NCBI GenBank assembly: GCA_016744335.1
Contig: JADGEO010000004.1
Span: 1 to 64,000 of the forward strand
Direction: 5' to 3'
Length of the DNA: 64,000 nt
DNA from: Anaerolineales bacterium
GTDB taxonomy: Bacteria; Chloroflexota; Anaerolineae; Anaerolineales; Villigracilaceae
Shown here: one piece after another, positions 16,662-25,606 of the stretch
How the letters are laid out: every line of letters begins with the position of its first letter
Position numbering within the stretch: position 1 is the first letter of the stretch
The notes under the pieces: model-generated
Seen by the model: the letters and a program-made list of their open reading frames with translations, nothing else
Told to the model about the DNA's origin: nothing
The model's database searches: none
Made by a program: the position numbers and the translations under genes

Positions 16662-18776
16662 ATGAATTTATCTGAAACTGTAAATACTGGCTATTTCTTC
16701 GGATTAGTCCCTCTGCTTGTTTTCTTTCCCATCGCTGGGATGCTGTTTAATATGATTTTCGGCGGAAAAATGAGCGAGAAGGCAATTGGGACGGTAGCGA
16801 GCGCGGCATCGGGCTTGACATTTGTAGTCGCCGTTTTGCTGGCGTATTCTTTGTCCGCCACCCACGGCGAACTCCACCAAGTCTTTTTGGCCGAGTGGAT
16901 ACATATCGGTGAACTCCAACTTGATTGGACATTCCGCGTAGACACTCTTTCTGTCGTAATGATGCTCGTTGTCTCTGGTGTGGGAACACTAATTCATATT
17001 TACGCCATTGGCTATATGCACGAAGACGTACGTTTCAAAGATGATGTGCGCCGCTTCCGCCGTTTCTTCGTTTTCCTAAATCTCTTCATCGCCATGATGA
17101 TGATTTTGGTCAGCGGCGACTCTTATCTAATGCTTTTTGTCGGCTGGGAAGGTGTAGGGCTTTGTTCCTTCCTCCTCATCGGATTTTGGTATGATTTCAA
17201 TATCTTGGGACAAAAAAGCACAGAAAATGCCGAAGCTGGTAAAAAAGCCTTCATAGCCAACCGTGTAGGCGACTTTGGTTTCTTGCTCGCCATGTTCACC
17301 ACTTTCTGGCATTTTGGCTCTTTACAATTTGATGCAGTTTTTGAATCTGCATCGCATCACCCCGATCCCGTTGTGATTTCAGCGATCACCCTTTTTATGC
17401 TTATCGGTGTGACGGGGAAATCGGCGCAAGTCCCGCTTTACGTCTGGCTTCCTGATGCTATGGCTGGCCCTACCCCCGTCTCTGCTCTTATTCATGCGGC
17501 TACGATGGTTACAGCAGGCGTTTATTTGGTCGTTCGCTCGGCTCCACTTTATAACTTGGTGCATAGTACATCTTATATCGTTGCCATGATTGGCGCAGTG
17601 ACGGCACTCTTTGCCGCGACAATTGCCGTTGGGCAATACGATATTAAGAAAGTGCTTGCTTATTCCACCATTAGCCAACTTGGTTTTATGGTTGCGGCTG
17701 TTGGCATGGGTGCGTATGTGGCTGGTATTTTCCATCTTGCTACCCACGCCTTCTTTAAAGCATTGCTCTTCCTTTCTGCTGGTTCCATTATTCTCGGTAT
17801 GGAGCGTGGGCATCATCATCTCGCACATGGTCATGGCGACCACGATGATGCAGACGCACACCATGATGAAGAAGTTTTCGATCCTGGCGATATGCGAAAT
17901 ATGGGCAATTTGCGTAAACAGATGCCCGTTACTTTCTGGCTCTATATGGCTGGCACATTGGCTCTCGCTGGTATTTTCCCCTTTGCTGGTTTCTGGTCAA
18001 AGGATGAAATTTTGCTTGATGCTAAACTTCATGCTGAGCATTATCCCGGTGTTTATTGGCTACTTGCTGCTGCCGCATTTTTGACCGCTTTTTATATGGG
18101 CCGACAAATTTGGATGGTTTTCTTTGGCAAAGAACGTACCGAAGTTGCCAAACACGCTCAAGAAAGTCCGCCCGTGATGACTGTTCCACTGATGGTTTTA
18201 GCCTTTTTAGCAGTATTTGGTGGCGCACTCAACCTTCCTGGATCTCATGCGCTAACGCATTGGTTAGAACATACAATTGAAGGCGTTCATGCTGGCGAAT
18301 TTGACTTTATGGTTGCAGGCGTTTCTACTGTCTTAGCCCTTATCGCAATTGGTATTTCTTGGTTGCTATACGGAAAAAATCCGCTTAAAGCAGGTCAAAT
18401 TGACCCGCTTAAGAAACCGCTTGGATTTGTTTTCACTGGTATGGAAAACAAGTGGTTTGTAGATGAAGGCTATGGCGCAGTAATTATTAGGCCTTTTGAA
18501 AAATTAGCTAAATTCTTGTCTATAGACCTTGATTGGAACTTCTGGCACGACTGGTTCCACAATGAAGTCGTTTATGCTGGTTTTCAAGGTTTAGCTAAAT
18601 TCTTAGCTGACCCAGTAGATATGGGCATCATTAATGCCATTGCCGATTGGCTTGCTGAAATAACCAAACGCTCATCTGAGAAATTGAGTAGTTTGCAAAA
18701 TGGATTTGTTCGCTCTTATGCACTTTCTGTGCTTGTGGGCGTAGTTATGATTTTAGGGTATTTACTTCTCAAATAA
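16662..18776 (+). CDS. nuoL: NADH-quinone oxidoreductase subunit L (with His-rich loop)
   Basis: The product has 704 residues, the distal antiporter-like proton-pumping subunit. Core motifs are GWEGVGLCSFLLIGFW, AMAGPTPVSALIHAATMVTA and KKVLAYSTISQLGFM, with the lateral C-terminal helix at the end. It is about 90 residues longer than the E. coli protein (about 613). Part of the excess is a His/Asp-rich loop near residues 385-405, GHHHLAHGHGDHDDADAHHD, between two membrane segments. That loop may bind metal ions. A 249-nt repeat-filled gap follows. Confidence 0.95.
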   Translation: MNLSETVNTGYFFGLVPLLVFFPIAGMLFNMIFGGKMSEKAIGTVASAASGLTFVVAVLLAYSLSATHGELHQVFLAEWIHIGELQLDWTFRVDTLSVVMMLVVSGVGTLIHIYAIGYMHEDVRFKDDVRRFRRFFVFLNLFIAMMMILVSGDSYLMLFVGWEGVGLCSFLLIGFWYDFNILGQKSTENAEAGKKAFIANRVGDFGFLLAMFTTFWHFGSLQFDAVFESASHHPDPVVISAITLFMLIGVTGKSAQVPLYVWLPDAMAGPTPVSALIHAATMVTAGVYLVVRSAPLYNLVHSTSYIVAMIGAVTALFAATIAVGQYDIKKVLAYSTISQLGFMVAAVGMGAYVAGIFHLATHAFFKALLFLSAGSIILGMERGHHHLAHGHGDHDDADAHHDEEVFDPGDMRNMGNLRKQMPVTFWLYMAGTLALAGIFPFAGFWSKDEILLDAKLHAEHYPGVYWLLAAAAFLTAFYMGRQIWMVFFGKERTEVAKHAQESPPVMTVPLMVLAFLAVFGGALNLPGSHALTHWLEHTIEGVHAGEFDFMVAGVSTVLALIAIGISWLLYGKNPLKAGQIDPLKKPLGFVFTGMENKWFVDEGYGAVIIRPFEKLAKFLSIDLDWNFWHDWFHNEVVYAGFQGLAKFLADPVDMGIINAIADWLAEITKRSSEKLSSLQNGFVRSYALSVLVGVVMILGYLLLK

Positions 18777-18780
18777 AACG

Positions 18781-18959
18781 CTAGAACTGCACTGCATCTT
18801 AAAAGATGCGTTGTTGTTCTGGTTTTGCTATACATTCCCCGATGTGCAACGCATCCAAAAAGCGGATGCAGTGCACATCTAACGTTGGAAGATGAAGATG
18901 TTTCTCGCCAAGAAAACGCTTATTATGGGCAAGCAAGCCCAAAACGCGTGTGAGACGGC
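18781..18959. repeat. Two hairpin repeats plus one AAAACGCG repeat in the nuoL-nuoM gap
   Basis: ACTGCATCTT/AAGATGCGTT-type pairs at 18790-18815 are followed by GATGTGCAACGCATCC (18841-18856) facing GCGGATGCAGTGCACATC (18862-18879). The latter is a dispersed palindrome also seen at 27680-27715 and 56099-56129. CAAGCCCAAAACGCGTGTGA (18934-18953) is a copy of the repeat at 3624. Together they fill the gap inside an operon that is otherwise tightly packed. Confidence 0.6.
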
Positions 18960-19025
18960 ACTTCATTCAAAAAATAAAAAACTGTGATAGACAATCACAA
19001 AACTAAGAAATAACGAGGACCGACT

Positions 19026-20540
19026 ATGGACTTTGAGCTTCTTCCCAATTTAGTCACATTTTCCCCGCTTGTGGGTGTGCTGATTCTTTTCTTTATCAAT
19101 CCTGAAAAGAAAGTGCTTTTCCGCTGGGTAGCTTTGCTGACTTCGCTGGTAACTTTTGGTATTTCTCTCGTCTTGCTAAGTAATTTTGACGCGAGCAATC
19201 CTAATTTGCAGATGGTCACAAATTTGCCTTGGATTCAGGTAGCGGGATGGAATATCTCCTACTATATGGGCGTGGACGGCTTGAGCATTTTGCTTATTTT
19301 GCTAACCACTTTCCTGACCCCGATTGCGCTTTTATCAACTTGGTCGGCGATTGAAGAACGTGAGAAAGATTTTAACATTTTCTTCTTGATGCTCGAGGTT
19401 GGTATGCTCGGTGTTTTCATGGCGCAGGATTTGTTCCTTTTCTATGTTTTCTGGGAATTTACCCTTGTTCCGATGTATTTCCTCATCGGCATTTGGGGTG
19501 GTCCAGAAAGAATTTATGCTTCAATTAAATTCTTCCTCTACACAATGGCTGGCTCGTTATTGATGCTTTTGGCTATTTTGTGGCTAGGTATTAATCAGGG
19601 CACTTTCGCTGTTCCCGCATTGATTGAGATGGGCGGTATCCCCGCTGGCATTCAAACTTGGCTTTTCCTTGCTTTTGCGGTTGCCTTTGCCATCAAGGTG
19701 CCTATGTGGCCCCTCCACTCTTGGTTGCCCGATGCTCACGTTCAAGCCCCTACCGCTGGCTCTGTAATTTTGGCAGGCGTTCTGCTAAAAATGGGTACTT
19801 ACGGTTTTGTGCGCTTCAATTTGCCCCTCTTCCCTGAAGCGGCGGTTAAATTTGCGCCCATGATGGCAGGACTTGCCGTTATCGGCATTATTTACGGCGC
19901 AATCGTTTCTTATTATCAGAAAGATATTAAGAAATTGGTTGCTTATTCATCGATCAGCCATCTCGGTTTCGTGATGCTCGGTCTTTTTGCCCTCAACTCG
20001 CAGGGTATTCAAGGCGGTATCTTGCAGATGATTAATCATGGTATTAGCACCGGTGCATTATTTCTTTTGGTCGGTATGATTTACGAACAAACCCACACCC
20101 GCGATTTTGAAGTATATGGCGGATTGTGGAAAGTGATGCCCGTTTACGGTACAGTGATGCTGGTTGTGACTCTTTCCTCCATGGGCTTGCCCGGTCTCAA
20201 TGGCTTTGTAGGCGAATTCACCATTTTGCTTGGTGCTTTTGGCTCAGAAGCAATTGGTTCTGCGTGGTACGCAGGTCTTTCAGCTATTGGCGTTATTCTT
20301 GCCGCAATCTATATGCTTTATATGTACCAGAAGATATTCCTTGGTCCTGAAGGCTCGATTGTTCAAACCGTCAAAGAGCATGGACATGCCCTTCGAGATC
20401 TTAGTGCTCGTGAAATTATCACTATTGCACCCCTTCTCGTCTTGATTTTCTGGATTGGTCTTTACCCTAAACCTTTCTTCACTCTTATTGCGCCTACTGT
20501 TGATAATCTTGTGCTGGTCTTGCAAGCGGCAATGGGATAA
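19026..20540 (+). CDS. nuoM: NADH-quinone oxidoreductase subunit M
   Basis: The product has 504 residues, a second antiporter-like subunit with about 14 helices. Visible motifs are WEFTLVPMYFLIGIWGG (the conserved Glu/Gly helix), PMWPLHSWLPDAHVQAPTAG, and KKLVAYSSISHLGFVMLG (lysine of the proton path). CGAGGACCGACT precedes the ATG. It belongs to the same transcript as nuoL unless the repeats in the gap terminate some of it. Confidence 0.95.
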   Translation: MDFELLPNLVTFSPLVGVLILFFINPEKKVLFRWVALLTSLVTFGISLVLLSNFDASNPNLQMVTNLPWIQVAGWNISYYMGVDGLSILLILLTTFLTPIALLSTWSAIEEREKDFNIFFLMLEVGMLGVFMAQDLFLFYVFWEFTLVPMYFLIGIWGGPERIYASIKFFLYTMAGSLLMLLAILWLGINQGTFAVPALIEMGGIPAGIQTWLFLAFAVAFAIKVPMWPLHSWLPDAHVQAPTAGSVILAGVLLKMGTYGFVRFNLPLFPEAAVKFAPMMAGLAVIGIIYGAIVSYYQKDIKKLVAYSSISHLGFVMLGLFALNSQGIQGGILQMINHGISTGALFLLVGMIYEQTHTRDFEVYGGLWKVMPVYGTVMLVVTLSSMGLPGLNGFVGEFTILLGAFGSEAIGSAWYAGLSAIGVILAAIYMLYMYQKIFLGPEGSIVQTVKEHGHALRDLSAREIITIAPLLVLIFWIGLYPKPFFTLIAPTVDNLVLVLQAAMG

Positions 20541-20599
20541 AAACGTAGCACCAATTCACTTGACACATAAACACCTCCTCCACACGGAGAGAATAATAT

Positions 20600-22039
20600 A
20601 TGAACCAAGCCGATTTTTACTCCCTTCTTCCCATTATTGTGCTAACTACGTGGTCAGCATTGCTTCTCATTGTCGATTTATTTATTGACGATAAGAAAAA
20701 AGGCATCACAGCAGTCCTCGCCGCGGCAGGTTTAGCCCTCACAATGGGACTCACCCTCTCCCAAACGGGCCAGACGGTAATAGGTTTTAACGGGATGGTT
20801 ATCCTCGATGGATTTTCCACCTTTGTTAACACTTTGCTCCTCTTCTCTGGGCTGATGGCAATCTCCGTTGCGTATGGTTATATCAAACGCCGGGGCATTG
20901 AGCGTGGCGAATACTATTCGCTTATCTTGTTCAGCATAGTCGGCATGATGCTCATGGCACAAGCCCGTGACCTTATCGTTGTCTTCATCGCCCTCGAAAT
21001 GCTTTCCATTCCCCTCTACGTTCTCGCCGCTATTGATAACTCTAATGCTAAATCTGAAGAAGCAGGCATCAAGTATTTCTTGCTCGGCGCTTTTTCAGGC
21101 GGATTTGTCGTTTACGGGGTTGCTCTCGTCTTTGGGGCGACTGGCTCAACAGCCTTTGCTGAAATTGCCGCCTCTATTGCGACTGGAAACGCCGAAACGC
21201 TCCTGGTTTTGGCTGGAGCGGCGTTAATCCTCGTGGGATTTGGCTTCAAGGTGGGTGCTGTCCCCTTCCAAATGTGGACACCAGATGTCTACGAAGGCGC
21301 GCCGACTTCAGTGACCGCATTTATGGCGGCTGGCGCAAAAATTGCTGGTTTTTCCGCACTTATGCGTGTTTTTGCTACTGCCTTTCCCGATATTGCCGTT
21401 GATATAGCCCCCGTTCTCGCCGTTATTGCGGCATTAACCATGATAGTCGGCAATGTCGCCGCAATTGCACAGAAAAATATCAAAAGAATGTTGGCATATT
21501 CTAGCATTGCTCACGCTGGTTATATTTTGATGGCATTTGCCGCATTTGCTAACCCAGCATTAAGAGACGATGCCATATCAGCAGGTATCTTTTATCTTGT
21601 AGCTTACGCCATCACCAGCTTCGGTACTTGGGCAATTGTTATCTCTCTTGAAAAAGAAGATGGCAAAGGTCTCGCCATAGAAGATTATGCGGGCTTAGGA
21701 CGCACAAAACCGCTTATGGCAGCTGCCATGACAATCTTTATGCTTTCGCTCACCGGTATCCCGCCCACATTGGGATTAATTGGTAAACTCTACCTTTTCC
21801 GTGTGGTTGTTGAGGCGCAGTTTATGTGGTTAGCCCTAATTGGTATCCTAACTTCGCTAATCTCTGCATATTACTATTTGCGTGTTATTGTTATTATGTA
21901 TATGAAAGAAGGCGAGCCCGAAACCGTCTCTGAAAGCTGGCTCACCTTTACTTGGGGGGCAATGGCAGTGCTAACAGTTGTGCTTAGCTTAATCCCCGCA
22001 AGTCTTTTTGCTTGGGCTTCTGGGGCGTTGATGAAGTAG
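20600..22039 (+). CDS. nuoN: NADH-quinone oxidoreductase subunit N
   Basis: The product has 479 residues, the third antiporter-like subunit. Motifs are ALEMLSIPLYVLAAID, PFQMWTPDVYEGAPTSVTAF and KRMLAYSSIAHAGYILMAF. It is the last gene of the operon and is followed 32 nt later by a very strong terminator. It lies 59 nt after nuoM. Confidence 0.95.
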   Translation: MNQADFYSLLPIIVLTTWSALLLIVDLFIDDKKKGITAVLAAAGLALTMGLTLSQTGQTVIGFNGMVILDGFSTFVNTLLLFSGLMAISVAYGYIKRRGIERGEYYSLILFSIVGMMLMAQARDLIVVFIALEMLSIPLYVLAAIDNSNAKSEEAGIKYFLLGAFSGGFVVYGVALVFGATGSTAFAEIAASIATGNAETLLVLAGAALILVGFGFKVGAVPFQMWTPDVYEGAPTSVTAFMAAGAKIAGFSALMRVFATAFPDIAVDIAPVLAVIAALTMIVGNVAAIAQKNIKRMLAYSSIAHAGYILMAFAAFANPALRDDAISAGIFYLVAYAITSFGTWAIVISLEKEDGKGLAIEDYAGLGRTKPLMAAAMTIFMLSLTGIPPTLGLIGKLYLFRVVVEAQFMWLALIGILTSLISAYYYLRVIVIMYMKEGEPETVSESWLTFTWGAMAVLTVVLSLIPASLFAWASGALMK

Positions 22040-22070
22040 GTGGGCTTTGTTAGTAGTATAAGTTAAATAC

Positions 22071-22104
22071 AAAACTCCCGTTGAATTCTTTCAACGGGAG
22101 TTTT
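22071..22104. terminator. Terminator of the nuo operon (bidirectional)
   Basis: AAAACTCCCGTTGAA (22071-22085) pairs perfectly with TTCAACGGGAGTTTT (22090-22104) and is followed by more T on the plus strand. The A-run on the other side lets it also serve the convergent rubrerythrin gene. Confidence 0.9.
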
Positions 22105-22144
22105 TCTTTTTACTTTGTGCTTCTTTCAGCTCAACAGTTCTTTT

Positions 22145-22639
22145 TTAGCCCTTAATATATTTTGAGCCAGGTAGATTACAAATTGGGCATTTTTCTGGGG
22201 GCGCACCAAATTCTATATGTCCACAAACAGGGCAGAGGAAGAAGTCTGTGTCGAGGTCTTTGCCATCTTTGACGGATTCAAGAGCTTTGCCATAAAGTTC
22301 GGCATGCACTTTTTCAGCATCAACGGCGTATTTGAACATGCGTTTTGCTTTATGCCCTTCTTTTTCAGCTTGTTCTAACATGGGTGGATACATTTCTTCT
22401 GCTTCGTAGGTTTCACCCTCTATGGCGGCTTGGAGGTTATCTGCAGTAGAGCCAACGCCTTCCAAGGCTTTGAAGTGTCCCGCCGCATGGATTTGCTCGG
22501 CTTGGGCAGTTAAACGAAATAGGCGAGCTACATTAGGTAGCCCCTCTTTCTCTGCTTTGACAGCAAAAGCAGTATATTTTTGAAAGGCTTGGCTTTCACC
22601 AGCGAAGGCTTCTTTTAGATTATCAGTTGTTGAGGTCAT
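22145..22639 (-). CDS. rbr: Rubrerythrin
   Basis: The product has 164 residues. An N-terminal four-helix ferritin-like di-iron domain (ESQAFQKYTAFA, AEQIHAAGHFKAL, EGETYEAEEMYPP, DAEKVHAELYGKAL supply the Glu/His ligands) is followed by a C-terminal rubredoxin-like knuckle CPVCGH ... CPICNLP. Such proteins reduce hydrogen peroxide in the cytosol of anaerobes. AAGGAGAATGTT is a consensus ribosome site before the ATG, and a TATAAT box lies at 22684-22679 on the minus strand. It fits an organism that must cope with oxygen despite carrying an AOR enzyme. Confidence 0.93.
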   Translation of the reverse strand: MTSTTDNLKEAFAGESQAFQKYTAFAVKAEKEGLPNVARLFRLTAQAEQIHAAGHFKALEGVGSTADNLQAAIEGETYEAEEMYPPMLEQAEKEGHKAKRMFKYAVDAEKVHAELYGKALESVKDGKDLDTDFFLCPVCGHIEFGAPPEKCPICNLPGSKYIKG

Positions 22640-22824
22640 AACATTCTCCTTATGAGGTAAGTGGTTATATTTTTCACAATTATACTCGGTTTTTGAAATA
22701 ATGCGCTGGTGCGATGACTGCTGGGGGATGCGGGATGATGCCCTTCTTCAAATCCCAAGTTTTTTAACGCCTCAATAAGCCAAAAACGCGCGCGAACCTG
22801 TTCTTCATCTCCCTAAAAATATGG

Positions 22825-22925
22825 TATACTCCTCGCCGCTCTCCTCGCGGAGGAGAAGCATATTACACACGCTTTTGGACTTACCCTGCGTGCCGCGGAT
22901 CAATAATGAGCGCGGTCAGGGCAAG
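22825..22925 (+). promoter_or_regulatory. Promoter -10 box and structured leader of rpsB-tsf
   Basis: TATACT (22825-22830) is followed by a tight hairpin TCTCCTC/GAGGAGA (22840-22856). A larger two-part hairpin comes next: CCCTG (22884-22888) with CAGGG (22917-22921), and CCGCG (22893-22897) with CGCGG (22911-22915), closed by CTT/AAG. The leader of about 130 nt ahead of a ribosomal protein gene suggests feedback control by S2, which is inference. The rest of 22640-22969 has one AAAACGCG repeat (22777-22800) and no gene. Confidence 0.5.
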
Positions 22926-22969
22926 GTTGAAGAAAGCGGAGGAAAAAACGCAAAGGAGTTTATACCCTC

Positions 22970-23878
22970 ATGGCTAAAATTGTAACAATGAAAGCTTTGC
23001 TCGAAAGTGGCGTTCACTTTGGACATCGCACCAACCGTTGGAATCCGAGAATGGGCGAATATATTTTTACGGAACGTAACGGGATTCACATTATTGACTT
23101 GCAACAAACTGTAAAGGCAATTAGAGAAATTTATAGTCTCGTAAGCCAGACTGTTGCTGATGGCGGAGAAATTCTCTTCGTTGGGACAAAACGACAGGCA
23201 CAACAGACGGTTGCTGATGAAGCAGAGCGTTGTGGTATGCCTTATGTAAACGAACGCTGGCTTGGCGGTTCGCTAACAAATTGGCCCACTATTTCTAAAC
23301 GCATTGATGAACTAAAGCGATTAGAAAAGATGCAAGAAAGCGGCGAAGTTGATTTGCTAACGAAAAAAGAAGGCTTGATGATTCAACGCCAAATCGATCG
23401 TTTACACCACCGCCTTTCTGGTCTTATTACAATGAAACGTGTTCCTCGATTGCTTTTTGTAGTTGATATAGGACGCGAAGATGCCGCTATTCACGAGGCT
23501 AATTTGTTAAAAATTCCTGTGATTGCGATGGCAGATACAAATTATGACCCCCGCTATATTGACCATGTAATTCCTTCAAATGATGATGCGATTCGCGCAA
23601 TCAAATTGATTGTTGGCACAATGGCAAATGCTGTTCTTGAAGGTAAAGCAGTGCGAGACGAAGAAGAGGAAGAAGCACAAGCCGCGGCTGAAGCTTTGCC
23701 CACAAAACGAACTGGACGTAAAGCAACTAAGCCTGCAAAAGATGCCTCTGACTTGAGCGATGAAGAACTACTTGGCGCGGCTACACTCAAAAAGATGAGT
23801 GACGAGCGAGAAGCTGTTGCTACAGAAGAAAAAGAAGCGGTAGAAGAAGAAGAAGCTGCTCCTAAAAAAGAAGATTAA
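22970..23878 (+). CDS. rpsB: 30S ribosomal protein S2
   Basis: The product has 302 residues. The core matches S2 ([20 protein letters not shown] near residue 13, [33 protein letters not shown]). It is about 60 residues longer than E. coli S2 (241). The excess is a Lys/Glu/Ala-rich, probably disordered C-terminal tail. AAAGGAG lies 11 nt before the ATG. It is first in the rpsB-tsf-pyrH cluster. Confidence 0.97.
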   Translation: MAKIVTMKALLESGVHFGHRTNRWNPRMGEYIFTERNGIHIIDLQQTVKAIREIYSLVSQTVADGGEILFVGTKRQAQQTVADEAERCGMPYVNERWLGGSLTNWPTISKRIDELKRLEKMQESGEVDLLTKKEGLMIQRQIDRLHHRLSGLITMKRVPRLLFVVDIGREDAAIHEANLLKIPVIAMADTNYDPRYIDHVIPSNDDAIRAIKLIVGTMANAVLEGKAVRDEEEEEAQAAAEALPTKRTGRKATKPAKDASDLSDEELLGAATLKKMSDEREAVATEEKEAVEEEEAAPKKED

Positions 23879-23882
23879 GAAA

Positions 23883-23922
23883 CAGACCTAAGATTATGAG
23901 ATTAGCTTATATCTAAGGTCTG
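23883..23922. repeat. Inverted CAGACCT repeat between rpsB and tsf
   Basis: CAGACCTAAGAT (23883-23894) and ATCTAAGGTCTG (23911-23922) pair with one mismatch. The phrase resembles others in nearby gaps (15829-15840, 43000-43074). It could lower tsf expression relative to rpsB, which is speculation. Confidence 0.45.
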
Positions 23923-23938
23923 AGAAAAGAGGCACAAT

Positions 23939-24544
23939 ATGAAGATTACATTGGAAATGATTAAAGAACTACGCGCCACAACGGGCGTAGGTATTACTGA
24001 CTGCAAAAAAGCTTTGGTAGCATCTGATGGCGACTATGATAAAGCAGTCGACTTTTTGCGACAAAAAGGCATGAAAAAAGCCGCCAAACGCGCTGATCGT
24101 GACGCGGGTGATGGTGTGATTGAACTTTATTCACATGGTGATGGCAGAATTGGCGTTATTCTCGAACTCAACTGCGAAACTGATTTTGTTGCTCGTGGTG
24201 AAGGTTTCCGTGAATTGGCACATGAAATTGCCTTGCAAATTGCCGCAGAAGCCCCGCTATTTGTGAAAGAAGAAGATATCCCCGCTGAAGTTCTTGAACG
24301 TGAAGCCGATATTGCACGAAAACGTTTCATAGAAGAAGGCAAGCCGGAAAATATCATTGATAAAATTGTTGAAGGCAGATTGAATAAATATAAAGAAGAG
24401 ATTTGCCTTATGCAACAAAAATATATCCGTAACGATAGCATCACTGTCAAAGACCTCATTATGGATAAGATAGGCGCACTTGGTGAAAATATAGTTATTC
24501 GCCGCTTCCAACGTTGGGAGTTGGGCGAACATATAGCAAAATAA
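23939..24544 (+). CDS. tsf: Translation elongation factor Ts
   Basis: The product has 201 residues. EF-Ts exchanges GDP for GTP on EF-Tu. The N-terminal UBA-like domain carries LRATTGVGITDCKKAL. The core has NCETDFVARGEGF and VEGRLNKYKEEICLMQQ. It is the short form, as in Thermus and relatives, compared with about 283 residues in E. coli. A strong terminator directly after it separates it from pyrH. Confidence 0.96.
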   Translation: MKITLEMIKELRATTGVGITDCKKALVASDGDYDKAVDFLRQKGMKKAAKRADRDAGDGVIELYSHGDGRIGVILELNCETDFVARGEGFRELAHEIALQIAAEAPLFVKEEDIPAEVLEREADIARKRFIEEGKPENIIDKIVEGRLNKYKEEICLMQQKYIRNDSITVKDLIMDKIGALGENIVIRRFQRWELGEHIAK

Positions 24545-24549
24545 ACTTT

Positions 24550-24581
24550 AAAAAAGGTCAACCTTATGGTTGACCTTTTTT
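24550..24581 (+). terminator. Terminator after tsf
   Basis: AAAAAAGGTCAACC (24550-24563) and GGTTGACCTTTTTT (24568-24581) form a perfect stem with a TTAT loop and a T-run. pyrH downstream therefore probably has its own promoter or depends on read-through. Confidence 0.9.
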
Positions 24582-24603
24582 GTATCTTGTCTCGTGAACC
24601 TAA

Positions 24604-25338
<735 letters not shown>

Positions 25339-25369
25339 AAAGTATTATTGAGAATTCTTTCTTAAAGTG

Positions 25370-25409
25370 CACGGCTAAGAGCCACTTGGTGACTCCTAGC
25401 CGTGTTTTT
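25370..25409 (+). terminator. Terminator after pyrH
   Basis: CACGGCTAAGAG (25370-25381) pairs with CTCCTAGCCGTG (25393-25404), with one mismatch, and is followed by TTTTT. Confidence 0.85.
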
Positions 25410-25466
25410 CTTTAAGTATTTGGTAGTGGTAGATTTTGCCTGATGTGAAATGTGTGTTTCGCGTTC

Positions 25467-25569
25467 AGCCCCCTATCTTAGCCTTCCCCCAACATGGGGG
25501 AAGGGACATGTTTCGCAGAGGTACGTTCTCCCCCATTTTGGGGGAGATGTCCGTAGGACAGAGGGGGCT
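25467..25569. repeat. 103-bp palindromic element with AGCCCCCT ends
   Basis: The ends AGCCCCCT (25467-25474) and AGGGGGCT (25562-25569) are inverted. Inside are two more palindromes, CCTTCCCCC...GGGGGAAGG and CTCCCCCA...TGGGGGAG. There is no coding capacity. It sits between the convergent pyrH and pepF genes. It resembles a small non-autonomous element or REP-like repeat. Confidence 0.55.
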
Positions 25570-25606
25570 GCTTAGCTACTACCGTTTTCCTTAGCACCTT
25601 TTGAAG

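Noticed and set aside
25340..25606. Missing frr (ribosome recycling factor) as a gene loss
   Set aside because: frr is simply not adjacent to pyrH here. It is expected elsewhere on the chromosome, and the window cannot show loss.
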